In this document: in pieces, positions 9,330 to 21,888 of the stretch
Position numbering within the stretch: position 1 is the stretch's first letter
How the letters are laid out: every line of letters begins with the position of its first letter
Source of the DNA: Roseburia porci
Lineage (GTDB): Bacteria > Bacillota > Clostridia > Lachnospirales > Lachnospiraceae
NCBI RefSeq assembly: GCF_009695765.1
Contig: NZ_VUNI01000012.1
Span: 1 to 64,000, forward strand
Reading direction: 5' to 3'
Length of the DNA stretch: 64,000 nt
Notes under the pieces: generated by a model
Databases searched by the model: none
The model's input: only the letters and a program-made list of their open reading frames with translations
Told to the model about the DNA's origin: nothing
Translations under genes and position numbers: made by a program

Positions 9330-9396
9330 ATTGTTTATCCTCCTAATATTAAGTTATTATGATTATATTACATTTCTCTTCAAAAATAAAGTTAAA

Positions 9397-10320
9397 TTAT
9401 TGACAATCTTTTGATACTTTCGCAGCCTCTTCTTCGTCAACTACGATACGTATTCTCTGCTGAAGATCGCAAATGGTTACATCATCATGTTCTCCACCGA
9501 ATTCACCATCCAGTGTCCATGCAACTTTTTCTTTTGACATGATATGTAATTCACTTGTTTTAAAAGTATAAACCATATCTGAATCATCAATCAGATTTGT
9601 CAGGCAGGCAAGGATCTCGTTCAGTTCGATCGGATTCTTCGGCTTACGGATCAGAGTTACTTCAAATACTCCGTCATCAAGTTTTACATCCGGACCGGTC
9701 ATACCCTTAAATCCACCGACCGAAATGGAATTCGATACCATTCCATAGATAAATTCATCCTGGATTCTCTGATTCTCATATTCCACATGCATGACATAGG
9801 ACGGGATATCTCTTAAATGCTTTGCTCCCTCCAGAATGTATGCAGCATGTCCGAAAATATTCTTTAACTGCTGCGGTGTCTGATAGGACACTTCCGTAAA
9901 AAGTCCGAATGCTGCAACATACACAAACGTATCGTCATTAAATCGTCCAATATCGCATGGAAATGGCGTTCCATGTACTGCGGTAAGGCAGGAAAGGCGC
10001 ATCTCCTTTTCAATTCCAAGTGAATTGGCAAAATCGTTCGTGCTGCCCGCCGGAATATAGCCAAGCGGAATATCCAGATTGGCCTGGATCATTCCGGTAA
10101 CTACTTCATCCAGCGTTCCGTCTCCACCGCTGCATACGATCTGATCGTATCCCGCACCTTCTTCTAAAACCTTTCTGGTGGCATCGGCTCTTGCCTGTGT
10201 AGAATAAATGGTCACATCAAACTCTGCCTTGATCATTGTATCTACAATATCTACAAGGTAGTTTCGGATCAGGCCTTTTCCTGAATGCGGATTAAAAATA
10301 AATAATAATTTCTTGTTCAT
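9397..10320 (-). CDS. Diacylglycerol kinase-like lipid kinase (YegS/DagK family)
   Basis: A 307-residue cytoplasmic or membrane-associated kinase that likely phosphorylates diacylglycerol or another lipid with ATP. NPHSGKG near the N-terminus and the nucleotide-binding CSGGDGTLDEV loop are the family signature, followed by GYIPAGSTNDFANSLG. The C-terminal beta domain ends with TLDGEFGGEHD, as in DgkB-type enzymes. AAGGAAGGG precedes the ATG. It starts 13 bases after the whiA stop, so it is probably the end of the whiA operon. The exact lipid substrate cannot be told from sequence. Confidence 0.9.
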   Translation of the reverse strand: MNKKLLFIFNPHSGKGLIRNYLVDIVDTMIKAEFDVTIYSTQARADATRKVLEEGAGYDQIVCSGGDGTLDEVVTGMIQANLDIPLGYIPAGSTNDFANSLGIEKEMRLSCLTAVHGTPFPCDIGRFNDDTFVYVAAFGLFTEVSYQTPQQLKNIFGHAAYILEGAKHLRDIPSYVMHVEYENQRIQDEFIYGMVSNSISVGGFKGMTGPDVKLDDGVFEVTLIRKPKNPIELNEILACLTNLIDDSDMVYTFKTSELHIMSKEKVAWTLDGEFGGEHDDVTICDLQQRIRIVVDEEEAAKVSKDCQ

Positions 10321-10332
10321 ACTTTCCCTTCC

Positions 10333-11235
10333 TTATCTGAGATCTTCGGCAATTTCTGCGATCTTGCGCAGCCTGTGGTTCACCCCTGATTTGCCCACAG
10401 GCGGACTCAGATAATTCCCCAGTTCTTTTAACGGACTCTCCGGATGCTCCAGACGCACCTGCGCGATCTCGCTCAGGTTATCCGGAAGACTCTCGAGTCC
10501 GATCGTATCCCGGATCAGTTCAATATCCTGTATCTGTTTCACTGCTGCGTTTACCGTTTTACTGATGTTCGCTGTCTCGCAGTTTACTTTGCGATTGACT
10601 GAATTACGCATTTCTTTGAGAATCCGGACATTTTCCAGATTCATCAGTGAAACATATGCCTCCATGACATTGAGCATGTCTACAATCTGTGATCCATCTT
10701 TCAGATATACAACATAATGATGCTTGCGTACAACGATCTTGGCATCTGTCTCAAAGCTCTCCATCAGTTCCTGCAGCTGTCTGGCCTGTACCTGGCTGTG
10801 ACATACAATTTCAAAATGATAAGACTTATTGGGATTACTGATCGAACCGGCAGCAAGGAACATTCCACGGATATATGCCCGCTTACAGCAGGTCTGCTGC
10901 ACCAGCAGTCCATTCATCCTTGCCCCGCGAAGAGATACGTGATCATGTGCATGCCGGAACATCTGAAGATCATCTGCGATCTTAAGCGCCTGCAATACAC
11001 GCATGGTATCTGCCGGTGAAAGCTCTTTGGTAATATCCACTTCAAAGATCCGTTTCATTAAAATTGCATATTTTTCCTGCAAGATCGGATTCTCTGATTC
11101 AAACTGCAGGGTCAGCGGCTGCAGCCGGATCTGACCTTCCATAAAAACGAGAGCAGCCAGCTCTGCAATCTGACAATGTCTGCTCTTACTGTACTGTCTG
11201 GCCAGTTCTGCTTTGACTTCACTTGAAAACGACAT
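10333..11235 (-). CDS. whiA: WhiA family DNA-binding protein
   Basis: A 300-residue protein of the WhiA family, linked in Gram-positive bacteria to cell division and chromosome segregation. The N-terminal half is the degenerate LAGLIDADG homing-endonuclease fold (CCKRAYIRGMFLAAGSIS). The C-terminal half is a helix-turn-helix domain with RLEHPESPLKELGNYLSPPV and GVNHRLRKI. It starts one base after the rapZ stop, in the conserved murB-rapZ-whiA order, so it is almost certainly co-transcribed. Confidence 0.96.
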   Translation of the reverse strand: MSFSSEVKAELARQYSKSRHCQIAELAALVFMEGQIRLQPLTLQFESENPILQEKYAILMKRIFEVDITKELSPADTMRVLQALKIADDLQMFRHAHDHVSLRGARMNGLLVQQTCCKRAYIRGMFLAAGSISNPNKSYHFEIVCHSQVQARQLQELMESFETDAKIVVRKHHYVVYLKDGSQIVDMLNVMEAYVSLMNLENVRILKEMRNSVNRKVNCETANISKTVNAAVKQIQDIELIRDTIGLESLPDNLSEIAQVRLEHPESPLKELGNYLSPPVGKSGVNHRLRKIAEIAEDLR

Positions 11236-11236
11236 C

Positions 11237-12118
11237 CTACTTTCCTCTCAGGGCATCCTTGCCAATATCCCGGTGCTCGATCTTAAGTCCAAATTCTTTA
11301 TTGCCTTCAAGTCTCTTGTAGAGCTCATTGGCCAGTGTTACCGAACGATGTTTTCCACCGGTACATCCAATGGAAATAACCAGCTGGTTCTTTCCTTCTG
11401 ATATATAATTCGGAATCAGAAAGTTGATCATGTCCTCCAGTTTATCCAAAAACTGATGCGCTTCCGGAAACTGCATGACATAATCCTGTATTTCCTTATC
11501 ATTTCCGGTCTTTGCACGCAGTCCGTCTACATAATAAGGATTCGGAAGAAAACGGACATCCATCACAATATCCGAATCGGATGGAATTCCGTATTTAAAT
11601 CCAAAGGATAAAATTGTCACAAACAGATTCTTATAATCCTGATTCTGTATAAAGATTTTCTCCAGTTCGCCTTTTAATTCCCTTGTGAGCAGCTGGCTGG
11701 TATCAATAATGTAATCTGCAGACTTTTTCAGAAATGCAAGCTCCACGCGCTCTTTTTTGATGCCCTGCTCTATGCGTTCCTGTCCGGCAAGCGGATGGTT
11801 TCTTCTTGTCTCTTTATATCGCTTTACAAGGACCTCATCCTCTGCATCCAGAAACAGAATCTCAAAGGTTACATCCGGACCGTATTTTTTCAGTCCTTCC
11901 AGCACATCCTCCATCTCACCGAGTCCTACGCCGCTTCTAACATCAATTCCAAGAGCTACTTTCTGTGTTTTGGCTGAAAACTGGTTGGAAAATTCTACCA
12001 GCTTCCCAATCAGTGGAATTGGAAGATTATCGATACAGAAATATCCCATATCCTCCATCATTTTCATTGCTGTCGATTTGCCTGCTCCGGACATTCCGGT
12101 CACGATTACATATTTCAT
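11237..12118 (-). CDS. rapZ: RapZ/YvcJ nucleotide-binding protein
   Basis: A 293-residue P-loop protein. In enterobacteria RapZ guides decay of the GlmZ small RNA; in Firmicutes YvcJ binds nucleotides and affects competence. Walker A is GMSGAGKST (from residue 8), and the C-terminal domain has CTGGKHRSVTLANEL. A longer TTG-started form begins at 12133, but the ATG at 12118 has GGAG at proper spacing and places the P-loop next to the N-terminus as in relatives. It is packed directly after the murB stop. Confidence 0.95.
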   Translation of the reverse strand: MKYVIVTGMSGAGKSTAMKMMEDMGYFCIDNLPIPLIGKLVEFSNQFSAKTQKVALGIDVRSGVGLGEMEDVLEGLKKYGPDVTFEILFLDAEDEVLVKRYKETRRNHPLAGQERIEQGIKKERVELAFLKKSADYIIDTSQLLTRELKGELEKIFIQNQDYKNLFVTILSFGFKYGIPSDSDIVMDVRFLPNPYYVDGLRAKTGNDKEIQDYVMQFPEAHQFLDKLEDMINFLIPNYISEGKNQLVISIGCTGGKHRSVTLANELYKRLEGNKEFGLKIEHRDIGKDALRGK

Positions 12119-12119
12119 C

Positions 12120-13028
12120 CTAAAATTCTCCAATCATTTTCACTTCAGGCTCGATCTGAACGTGAAATTCTTCATACACCTTCTTCTGTACATCGGATAT
12201 CAACTGACGTACATCCCTGGCGGTTGCATCCCCTTTATTAATTACAAATCCACAATGTTTTTCCGACACCTGTGCTCCACCGACCTGATAGCCACGAAGT
12301 CCTGCGTCCTGGATCAGTTTTCCTGCAAAATATCCTTCCGGACGTTTGAATGTGCTTCCGGCGCTCGGATATTCCAAAGGCTGTTTGGTGACACGCCGTT
12401 CTCTCAGATCTGCCATCACTGCGCGGATCTGTTCTGTATCGGCTTTCTGAAGGCTCAGTTCTGCGGACAAAACAATATAGTTGTTCTCCGGAATGCAGCT
12501 GTGACGATAACCAAGATCCAGTTCTTCCAAAGTAAGTGTCCGCTTCTCGCCTTCTTTTGTAAGAACGGTGACTGTGCGGATCACATCTTTCATTTCACCG
12601 CCATATGCTCCCGCATTCATCACTACTGCTCCACCGACAGTTCCTGGAATTCCTGCAGCAAATTCCAGTCCCGAAAGGCCATTGGCAGCGGCTTCATTTG
12701 CAGCTTTCGAAAGCATTGTACCTGCTGTTACATGCATTTGTTCCCCCTGAATCACGATCTCTTCTGCCGGTTTTCCAAACTCGATCACAACACCGCGGAT
12801 TCCCTGATCTCCTACCAAAAGATTGCTTCCGTTTCCGATGATTGTAACCGGAATGTCATAATTTTTACATAATCTGAGTACCTCTGCGGTCTCAGATACC
12901 TCAGGTGTAACAAGCACATCCGCGCTTCCGCCAATGCGGAAGGTGGTGTGCTTGTTCATAGGTTCATTGATATAGATGTTCTTCTCCGGAAGTATTTCAG
13001 CTAACTGTTCTAAAAACTTCTGATTCAT
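12120..13028 (-). CDS. murB: UDP-N-acetylenolpyruvoylglucosamine reductase
   Basis: A 302-residue cytoplasmic FAD enzyme that completes UDP-MurNAc synthesis using NADPH. The FAD-binding part has [28 protein letters not shown] and [22 protein letters not shown]. The C-terminal domain has the type II signature with the catalytic Ser in [11 protein letters not shown] and the active-site Glu near the end ([11 protein letters not shown]). AAGGAAG precedes the ATG. It is followed at once by rapZ. Confidence 0.97.
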   Translation of the reverse strand: MNQKFLEQLAEILPEKNIYINEPMNKHTTFRIGGSADVLVTPEVSETAEVLRLCKNYDIPVTIIGNGSNLLVGDQGIRGVVIEFGKPAEEIVIQGEQMHVTAGTMLSKAANEAAANGLSGLEFAAGIPGTVGGAVVMNAGAYGGEMKDVIRTVTVLTKEGEKRTLTLEELDLGYRHSCIPENNYIVLSAELSLQKADTEQIRAVMADLRERRVTKQPLEYPSAGSTFKRPEGYFAGKLIQDAGLRGYQVGGAQVSEKHCGFVINKGDATARDVRQLISDVQKKVYEEFHVQIEPEVKMIGEF

Positions 13029-13062
13029 GAATAATCTTCCTTCTATATAATGTAATGGTCTT

Positions 13063-14463
13063 TTATGCTTCTTTCAGGAATGCTACATATCCTCTTAATG
13101 CTTCATACAGATCAACTTTGCTGATGATCTCCCATGGTGCATGCATGTTTAAAACAGCGACACCGCTGTCGATAACATTCATATCATAATTTGCAAGGAT
13201 ATATGCGATCGTTCCACCGCCACCCTGATCTACTTTGCCAAGCTCTGCGGTCTGGAATGAAACATCGTTGGTATCCATGATATTTCTTAATTTGGCAACG
13301 TACTCTGCGTTTGCATCATTGGATCCTGATTTACCACGTGCACCTGTATATTTGTTGAATACAAGTCCTTTTCCAAAATATGCGGCATTTCTCTTCTCCA
13401 TTACAGCTGGATAATTTGGATCAAATGCAGCAGATACATCGGAAGAAAGTACTTTGGAATTCTTTAATGCGCGGCGAACAGCCAGTTCACTGTATGCACC
13501 AGTCATGTTCATAACCTCTGCAACACAATTTTCAAAGAATCTTGACTCCATTCCGGATGCTCCAACACTTCCGATCTCTTCTTTATCTACAAGAAGACAT
13601 ACGCTTGTATATTCCGGTGCTTCCACCTCAAGCATTGCGCGGAAAGATGGGTATGCACATACACGGTCGTCATGTCCGTATCCCATGATCATACTGCGGT
13701 CAAATCCATAATCTCTTGCTGCTCCGGCTGGTACAACCTCGATCTCTGCGGAAAGGAAATCATCTTCATCCACACCGTACTCTCTGGAAAGAATATTTAA
13801 AATGTTTGCTTTTACACGTTCCTTTACTTTCTCTCCATTCTCGTCCTTCTCATCTGCCGGAATACTTCCGATCAGAAGATCAAGATTCTCTCCTTCAATC
13901 ACCTTTGCACCTTTTTTCTCAAGCTGATCTGCGGAAAGATGGATCAGAAGATCGCTGACTCCGAATACCGGGTCTTCCGGTTTATCACCAATATTTACCT
14001 TCACGGTTGTTCCATCCTTTTTGCAGATGACACCGTGAAGTGCAAGAGGAAGAGTTACCCACTGGTATTTCTTGATTCCACCATAATAGTGTGTGTCAAG
14101 AAGTGCCATGTCTGTATCTTCGTATAAAGGAACCTGTTTTAAGTCCATACGCGGAGAATCAATGTGCGCTCCAAGGATATTCATTCCCTGTTCCATTGGC
14201 TTTTTACCAATGATAAACATTGCAATTCCTTTTCCCATATTGTTTGCGATGATCTTATCTCCGGCTTTTACTGTTGCGTTTGCCGCGATCAGCTCATCCA
14301 TATCCTGATATCCAGCCTTTTGGGCTTCTTCATAAAGTGCTGCTGTACACTCTCTTTCTGTCTTACATGCTGAAATAAACTTACGATATTCCTCTGCGAA
14401 TTGGAATACCTCGTCTCTTTTTGATCCTAATGGATACTTTTCCCATGCATTTTTCTTTTCCAT
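13063..14463 (-). CDS. M18 family zinc aminopeptidase
   Basis: A 466-residue cytoplasmic aminopeptidase that removes N-terminal residues from peptides. M18 features are GAHIDSPRMDLK (zinc His and Asp), THYYGGIKKYQW, LVDKEEIGSVGASGM (catalytic Glu-Glu) and the late metal His in LNMHAPWEIISK. An in-frame upstream start is possible, but the ATG at 14463 has AGGAGA just ahead and gives the family start MEKKNAWEKY. It lies between murB and hprK, 34 bases upstream of murB, probably in one operon. The preferred residue cannot be predicted safely. Confidence 0.92.
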   Translation of the reverse strand: MEKKNAWEKYPLGSKRDEVFQFAEEYRKFISACKTERECTAALYEEAQKAGYQDMDELIAANATVKAGDKIIANNMGKGIAMFIIGKKPMEQGMNILGAHIDSPRMDLKQVPLYEDTDMALLDTHYYGGIKKYQWVTLPLALHGVICKKDGTTVKVNIGDKPEDPVFGVSDLLIHLSADQLEKKGAKVIEGENLDLLIGSIPADEKDENGEKVKERVKANILNILSREYGVDEDDFLSAEIEVVPAGAARDYGFDRSMIMGYGHDDRVCAYPSFRAMLEVEAPEYTSVCLLVDKEEIGSVGASGMESRFFENCVAEVMNMTGAYSELAVRRALKNSKVLSSDVSAAFDPNYPAVMEKRNAAYFGKGLVFNKYTGARGKSGSNDANAEYVAKLRNIMDTNDVSFQTAELGKVDQGGGGTIAYILANYDMNVIDSGVAVLNMHAPWEIISKVDLYEALRGYVAFLKEA

Positions 14464-14543
14464 ATTACTTTTTGTCTCCTTAAATTGCATATATTCTTCA
14501 AAACCGCACCGGCAATGCTGCCTGATGCCGATTATCCGCTTAT

Positions 14544-15491
14544 TTATTCGTCATCTTCATCCGATTGTCTGGTGATATTAGCCTGAACACGACGATACAG
14601 CTCCTGTGCTGCATTATACCCCATCTTCTTCTGTCTGTGGTTAACCGCTGCTGCCTCACAGATCACTGCAAGGTTACGTCCAGGACGGATCGGAAGTGAA
14701 TGACATACGACCTTATTGCCAAGGTATTCAATGTATTCCTCTTCCAGACCTAACCGGTCATAATCTGCATCTTTCTTCCAGTCCTCCAGCTTGATAACCA
14801 GGTCGATCTGCTGCTTCTCTTTTACACATTCAACACCGTAAAGTGTCTTAACATCGATAATACCGATGCCTCGAAGTTCAATGAAATAACGTGTGATATC
14901 CGGTGATGTTCCGATCAGTGTATGTTCATTGATCTTGCGGATTTCAACGACATCATCGGTAATCAGACGATGACCTCTCCGGATCAGCTCAAGTGCAGCT
15001 TCACTCTTTCCGATTCCGCTTTCACCTGTGATCATGATTCCTTCACCATAAACATCTACCAGTACTCCATGTACCGTAATACATGGTGCAAGCTGTTCAC
15101 CCAGAGTATTGATCAGCTCTGCCATAAATTCAGAAGTAGAACGGCTTGTTCCAAGGATTGGTACATTGTTCTCTTCTCCAATCCGGATCAGCATCTCATC
15201 CGGTTCAATGTCACGGCAGAAAATGATACATGGAATATCATATTTCATAAATTCCGAATAACGCTCTTTCTGTTCTTCCTCACTGAGCAGTTTGATGTAT
15301 GAATCCTCAACATTACCGATGATCTGAACACGTGACTGTTCAAAATGATCAAAATAACCGCACAGCTGTAATGCCGGACGATTGACATCTGCAGAATGAA
15401 TCTTCCGTTTCTTCAGATCCATGTCTGATGTATAATTCTTAAGATCTAATAAATCTGCTATTTTTGCAACACTAACACTGATCCCTGTCAT
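14544..15491 (-). CDS. hprK: HPr kinase/phosphorylase
   Basis: A 315-residue bifunctional enzyme that phosphorylates and dephosphorylates Ser46 of HPr, controlling carbon catabolite repression. Walker A is GESGIGKS (156-163) in the C-terminal kinase domain, followed by LITDDVVEI and the HprK signature LRGIGIIDVKTLYG. The N-terminal 130 residues form the family-specific domain. AGGAGGAACAGGT precedes the ATG. A divergent HPr paralogue that keeps Ser46 is encoded at 40,248-40,502 and is a possible extra substrate. Confidence 0.97.
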   Translation of the reverse strand: MTGISVSVAKIADLLDLKNYTSDMDLKKRKIHSADVNRPALQLCGYFDHFEQSRVQIIGNVEDSYIKLLSEEEQKERYSEFMKYDIPCIIFCRDIEPDEMLIRIGEENNVPILGTSRSTSEFMAELINTLGEQLAPCITVHGVLVDVYGEGIMITGESGIGKSEAALELIRRGHRLITDDVVEIRKINEHTLIGTSPDITRYFIELRGIGIIDVKTLYGVECVKEKQQIDLVIKLEDWKKDADYDRLGLEEEYIEYLGNKVVCHSLPIRPGRNLAVICEAAAVNHRQKKMGYNAAQELYRRVQANITRQSDEDDE

Positions 15492-15599
15492 ACCTGTTCC
15501 TCCTGATCTGTCCTCCGGTCATCGCTACCGGATGGATATATTTACACTGCTGACTCGAATGTCACCTTTGCTCATTGTACCATAATCCGGTAATTTCGT

Positions 15600-17513
15600 C
15601 TATATCCGTGGCTGTTGTTCCACCGCTGCTTTCGAAGCTTCCTGCGTCTCTTTGCCGGAGTGGAAAAACGTATAAACCTTCTCCGCCGCTGCAAGATTCA
15701 TGGATTCTGTTTCCGCAAGTTCTTCCACACTGGCTTCGCGCATCCGCTCAAGAGACTGATATCTTCTCATCAATGCTTTTCTTCTTGCCGGCCCGATTCC
15801 TTCAATATCATCAAGTACCGAATGCACCTGGGATTTGGAACGCAAAGATCTGTGATATTCAATCGCAAAACGATGTGCTTCATCCTGAATACGTGTGATC
15901 AGTTTAAAACCTTCTCCATGCGTGTCGATCGGTATCTCTACATTATTATAGTAAAGTCCTCTGGTCCTGTGGTTATCGTCTTTTACCATGCCGCAAACCG
16001 GAATATGAAGTCCAAGCTCATCTAATACCTGCAGGCAGATATTAACCTGTCCACGTCCACCATCCATCATGATAATGTCCGGGAAACGATGAAAACTTGC
16101 AGCCTCTTCCTGCTTCCGGTTCTCACGGATCTCCTTTTGTTCTTCCATTCCATGCGTAAAACGTCTGGTCAGAACCTCATGCATGGACGCATAATCATCC
16201 GGTCCTGTAACCGTGCGGAGCTTAAACTTTCGGTAATCACTGCGTTTCGGTTTTCCCTTTTCATATACGATCATGGAACCTACGGTCTCAAATCCATTGA
16301 TATTGGAAATATCGTATGCTTCCATACGGTTCAGTCCCTCCATGCCAAGAAGTCCTTCGATCTCTTTCACGGCACCAATGGTTCTTCCTTCTTCACGCTT
16401 GATCCGTTCTTTGTCCTGGCTGAGTACAAGTTTTGCATTTTTTTCTGCAAGCTCCACCAGCTTCTCTTTCATTCCTTTTTGTGGAATCCGGATGTAAACC
16501 TTTCTTCCGCGCTTGTTGGTAAGCCATTCTTCCAGTATCTCAATATCGTCGATCGGCTCCTGCAGCATGATCTCACGTGGAATAAACGGTGTTCCGGAAT
16601 AGAACTGTTTGATAAAATCGGTAAGGATCAGGCGTTCCGATTCTTCTGTTCCCACACGTACATGAAAATGGTCTCTTCCGATCAGCTTGCCGCTCCGGAT
16701 AAAAAATACCTGTACAACGGCATCGGTGTCATCTGATGCGATTGCAATGATGTCCTTGTCTTCTCCATCCGTTGCAGTGATCTTCTGTTTCTGTGCGATC
16801 TGCGCCACACTGTTTAAAAGTTCCCGGTATTCAATGGCTTTTTCAAATTCCATCTCCTCCGATGCCTGCATCATTTTATCCTTCAGTTCACTCATAACCG
16901 GATTGTAATTGCCATTTAAAAACTCCAGTACTTTTGTGATTTTTTTCTGATAGTCTTCCTTTGTGATATAGCCCATGCACGGTGCTTCGCATTGATAGAT
17001 ATGATAATTCAGACACGGGCGTTCCTTGCCGATGTTCTTCGGCAGATTACGGTTGCAGGTACGTATCCCATATATTTTATTGATCAGCTCAATCGTATCT
17101 TTTACCGCTCCCGCACTGCTGTATGGTCCAAAATAACGCGATTTGTCCTTTTTCATCTCCCTTGCAAAAAGTACTCTGGGATAGTCTTCCCCAACTGTCA
17201 CTTTTATATAAGGATAAGTTTTATCATCCCTCAGCATGGTGTTATACTTTGGCCGGTGTTCCTTGATCAGGTTACATTCGAGCACCAGAGCTTCCAGTTC
17301 TGAATCTGTGATGATGTATTCGAACCGTGCAATATGTTCCACCATCTGCTTTTTCTTAATTCCTTCATCATGGCTCGGCTGGAAATACTGACGCACACGT
17401 TTTCTCAGGCTTACGGCTTTCCCGATATAGATGATTGCATCACTGGCATCATGCATGATATATACGCCCGGATTATCCGGTAATTTTTTTAATTCTTCTT
17501 CAAAATCAAACAT
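15600..17513 (-). CDS. uvrC: Excinuclease ABC subunit C
   Basis: A 637-residue nuclease of nucleotide excision repair that cuts on both sides of a lesion. The N-terminal GIY-YIG domain reads [22 protein letters not shown] motif ([20 protein letters not shown]) lies near the middle. The C-terminal RNase H-like nuclease has [11 protein letters not shown] (catalytic Asp) and DTHGEGFK, and a helix-hairpin-helix pair ([13 protein letters not shown]) ends the protein. It is downstream of ftsH, separated by a hairpin, and about 110 bases ahead of hprK. Confidence 0.97.
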   Translation of the reverse strand: MFDFEEELKKLPDNPGVYIMHDASDAIIYIGKAVSLRKRVRQYFQPSHDEGIKKKQMVEHIARFEYIITDSELEALVLECNLIKEHRPKYNTMLRDDKTYPYIKVTVGEDYPRVLFAREMKKDKSRYFGPYSSAGAVKDTIELINKIYGIRTCNRNLPKNIGKERPCLNYHIYQCEAPCMGYITKEDYQKKITKVLEFLNGNYNPVMSELKDKMMQASEEMEFEKAIEYRELLNSVAQIAQKQKITATDGEDKDIIAIASDDTDAVVQVFFIRSGKLIGRDHFHVRVGTEESERLILTDFIKQFYSGTPFIPREIMLQEPIDDIEILEEWLTNKRGRKVYIRIPQKGMKEKLVELAEKNAKLVLSQDKERIKREEGRTIGAVKEIEGLLGMEGLNRMEAYDISNINGFETVGSMIVYEKGKPKRSDYRKFKLRTVTGPDDYASMHEVLTRRFTHGMEEQKEIRENRKQEEAASFHRFPDIIMMDGGRGQVNICLQVLDELGLHIPVCGMVKDDNHRTRGLYYNNVEIPIDTHGEGFKLITRIQDEAHRFAIEYHRSLRSKSQVHSVLDDIEGIGPARRKALMRRYQSLERMREASVEELAETESMNLAAAEKVYTFFHSGKETQEASKAAVEQQPRI

Positions 17514-17544
17514 CTGTGTCTTTGTTTCCTCTTTTAACGTAAGA

Positions 17545-17566
17545 CAGGAACGCCAAGGCGTTCCTG
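17545..17566 (-). terminator. Hairpin between ftsH and uvrC
   Basis: A perfect 10-bp stem (CAGGAACGCC/GGCGTTCCTG). The minus-strand tail TCTTACGTTAAAAG is a weak U-run, so read-through from ftsH into uvrC is possible. Confidence 0.5.
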
Positions 17567-17595
17567 CTTTTCATATCATAAAATTCTTTCTGTCT

Positions 17596-19731
<2,136 letters not shown>

Positions 19732-19797
19732 AAATCCTCCATATCTAAACAGACCACATAAAATGGATCTGATCTATCCGTAATGTATAACATCATT

Positions 19798-19826
19798 ATT
19801 ATATGTAAAAAATAGGGTAAAAGCAA
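19798..19826 (-). promoter_or_regulatory. Sigma-A promoter of ftsH
   Basis: On the minus strand: -35 TTGCTT, 17-bp spacer, perfect -10 TATAAT, about 70 bases ahead of the ftsH start. No CtsR- or HrcA-like operator was recognised. Confidence 0.7.
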
Positions 19827-19923
19827 CACATTGTTCGTGAAGTTTTCGTTTCCTTTCTAAATTCTTTATAAAATTTTTGTCGTTTTTTTGCAGAAAGGTG
19901 TAGCATATTTTTGTTTGAGGCTG

Positions 19924-19929
19924 TATAAT
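19924..19929 (+). promoter_or_regulatory. Possible -10 element of pyrG
   Basis: A perfect TATAAT about 100 bases ahead of pyrG, with no convincing -35 at 17 bp. The expected start site has no GGG run, so the reiterative-transcription control known from Bacillus pyrG is not evident. The rest of the 19,732-20,030 gap is AT-rich. Confidence 0.4.
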
Positions 19930-19954
19930 ACATTAGTTATTAATTTGAAGCAGT

Positions 19955-19984
19955 CTGTTCTTTTTCAGGGAAAGGCAGATTTTT
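19955..19984 (+). promoter_or_regulatory. Weak terminator-like hairpin in the pyrG leader
   Basis: CTG and CTTT pair with AAAG and CAG around a pyrimidine/GGG loop, followed by ATTTTT. It has the order of a small attenuator ahead of pyrG, but the stem is only 7 bp with bulges. Confidence 0.25.
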
Positions 19985-20030
19985 ATTACATTTTGAATCA
20001 TTACACATTTTTTAGAGGAGGATTAACCCT

Positions 20031-21635
20031 ATGCCTGTAAAATACGTCTTTGTCACTGGTGGTGTTGTTTCCGGACTTGGAAAGGGAATCACAGCTGCAT
20101 CCCTCGGCCGCCTTTTAAAAGCACGCGGCTACAAGGTAACCATGCAGAAGTTTGACCCATACATCAACATTGACCCAGGAACCATGAACCCAATCCAGCA
20201 CGGTGAGGTATTCGTTACCGATGATGGAGCTGAAACCGACCTTGACCTTGGTCACTATGAACGTTTTATCGACGAAAGCCTGACAAAAAATTCGAATGTA
20301 ACCACTGGTAAAGTATACTGGTCCGTTCTCCAGAAAGAGCGTCGTGGTGATTTCGGCGGAGGTACTGTACAGGTTATCCCACACATTACAAACGAGATTA
20401 AGAGCCGCTTCTACCGTGATTTTACATCCAAAGAGACTACCATTGCGATCATCGAGGTCGGTGGTACTGTCGGAGATATCGAATCCCAGCCTTTCTTAGA
20501 GGCAATCCGTCAGTTCCAGCACGAAGTCGGACGTGAGAATGCCATTCTCTGCCACGTAACTTTAATCCCATACTTAAGCGCTTCCGGTGAATTAAAAACC
20601 AAACCTACACAGGCCAGCGTAAAAGAGCTTCAGGGAATGGGAATCCAGCCTGATATCATTGTGTGCCGTTCCGAGCATGAACTGGATCAGGGACTGAAAG
20701 ACAAGATCGCATTATTCTGTAACGTTCCGGAAAGTCATGTACTCCAGAACCTTGACGTTGAATATTTATATGAAGCTCCTCTTGCAATGGAAAAAGAAAA
20801 TCTTGCAAAAGTTGCCTGTGAATGTCTGAATCTGGATTGTCCGGAACCGGATCTTACAGAGTGGAAGAACATGGTTGAAAACCTTCGTCATCCGGATAAA
20901 GTTGTTAAGATCGCATTAGTCGGAAAATATATCGCTCTTCACGATGCTTATATTTCCGTTGTTGAAGCATTAAAACACGGTGGAATCCCGGAACATGCAA
21001 CAATTGATATCCACTGGGTAGATTCTGAGCTCTTAAATGATGAAAATGCCGGAGAGATCTTAGGCGATATGCAGGGAATCATCGTTCCTGGCGGTTTTGG
21101 TAACCGTGGTGTTGAGGGAATGATCTCTGCTGCAAAGTATGCGCGTGAGAACAACATTCCATACCTTGGAATCTGTCTCGGAATGCAGGTTGCCATCATC
21201 GAATATGCACGCCACGTATGCAAACTCCATGATGCACACAGTATCGAGCTCGATCCAAACACAACACATCCGGTCATCGCTTTAATGCCGGATCAGAACG
21301 GTGTAGAAGACCTTGGTGGAACCTTAAGACTTGGTTCTTATCCATGTGTTCTGGATAAAACATCCAAAGCTTATGAAGTATACGGAACCGAAAACATTGC
21401 AGAAAGACATCGTCATCGTTACGAAGTAAACAATGACTTCCGTAACATCCTGACCGAAAACGGCATGAAACTCTGTGGTACTTCCCCAGACGGACGTATC
21501 GTTGAGATGGTTGAGCTTCCAGATCATCCTTGGTTCATCGCAACCCAGGCTCATCCGGAATTAAAATCCCGTCCAAACCGTCCACATCCACTGTTCCACG
21601 GATTCATCCAAGCTGCAACAAAAGTCCAGAAATAA
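20031..21635 (+). CDS. pyrG: CTP synthase
   Basis: A 534-residue cytoplasmic enzyme that aminates UTP to CTP using glutamine and ATP. The synthetase domain opens with [17 protein letters not shown] (P-loop) and [12 protein letters not shown]. The C-terminal class I glutamine amidotransferase has GGFGNRG (oxyanion), GICLGMQ (catalytic Cys) and AHPELKSRP (catalytic His and Glu). AGAGGAGG precedes the ATG. It is divergent from ftsH and ends in a strong shared terminator. Confidence 0.98.
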   Translation: MPVKYVFVTGGVVSGLGKGITAASLGRLLKARGYKVTMQKFDPYINIDPGTMNPIQHGEVFVTDDGAETDLDLGHYERFIDESLTKNSNVTTGKVYWSVLQKERRGDFGGGTVQVIPHITNEIKSRFYRDFTSKETTIAIIEVGGTVGDIESQPFLEAIRQFQHEVGRENAILCHVTLIPYLSASGELKTKPTQASVKELQGMGIQPDIIVCRSEHELDQGLKDKIALFCNVPESHVLQNLDVEYLYEAPLAMEKENLAKVACECLNLDCPEPDLTEWKNMVENLRHPDKVVKIALVGKYIALHDAYISVVEALKHGGIPEHATIDIHWVDSELLNDENAGEILGDMQGIIVPGGFGNRGVEGMISAAKYARENNIPYLGICLGMQVAIIEYARHVCKLHDAHSIELDPNTTHPVIALMPDQNGVEDLGGTLRLGSYPCVLDKTSKAYEVYGTENIAERHRHRYEVNNDFRNILTENGMKLCGTSPDGRIVEMVELPDHPWFIATQAHPELKSRPNRPHPLFHGFIQAATKVQK

Positions 21636-21640
21636 AAATC

Positions 21641-21681
21641 AAGGGCATAGGAAAAACAAAAACTGTTTTTCCTATGCCCTT
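21641..21681. terminator. Bidirectional terminator between pyrG and the surface operon
   Basis: An 18-bp perfect stem (21641-21658 with 21664-21681) and a short loop. TTTTC follows on the plus strand, and the A-run inside the stem gives U residues on the other strand. Confidence 0.85.
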
Positions 21682-21700
21682 TTCTTATTCCTTGTTTATG

Positions 21701-21877
21701 CTACATCTGATGGCGCACCACCTGGTATTCATCTCCCGATTTATAATATGGGCAGCTTTTATAACTACTCTGCATAAATCTTGCCATATCATCCTCATCC
21801 ATATTTACCGAGCAGTAATAACATTCATCCTCTTCATCGTACTCGTTATATGCACAGAAATCACAATTTGTCTGCAT
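21701..21877 (-). CDS. Small Cys-rich protein, DUF6472-like
   Basis: A 58-residue protein beginning MQTNCDFCAYNEYDEEDE and ending YKSGDEYQVVRHQM. Cys5-x2-Cys8, Cys19, Cys22 and Cys42 suggest a zinc or iron-sulfur site. It is very acidic. AGGAGGAAAGAAC lies ahead of the ATG. It resembles the DUF6472 proteins of Lachnospiraceae as I remember them; the function is unknown. It is last in the leftward cluster, and its ribosome site overlaps the stop codon of the DUF4250 gene. Confidence 0.8.
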   Translation of the reverse strand: MQTNCDFCAYNEYDEEDECYYCSVNMDEDDMARFMQSSYKSCPYYKSGDEYQVVRHQM

Positions 21878-21888
21878 GTTCTTTCCTC

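Noticed and set aside
12119-12133. TTG start for rapZ giving five extra residues
   Set aside because: The GGAG ribosome site lies within these codons, and the ATG at 12118 is correctly spaced from it.
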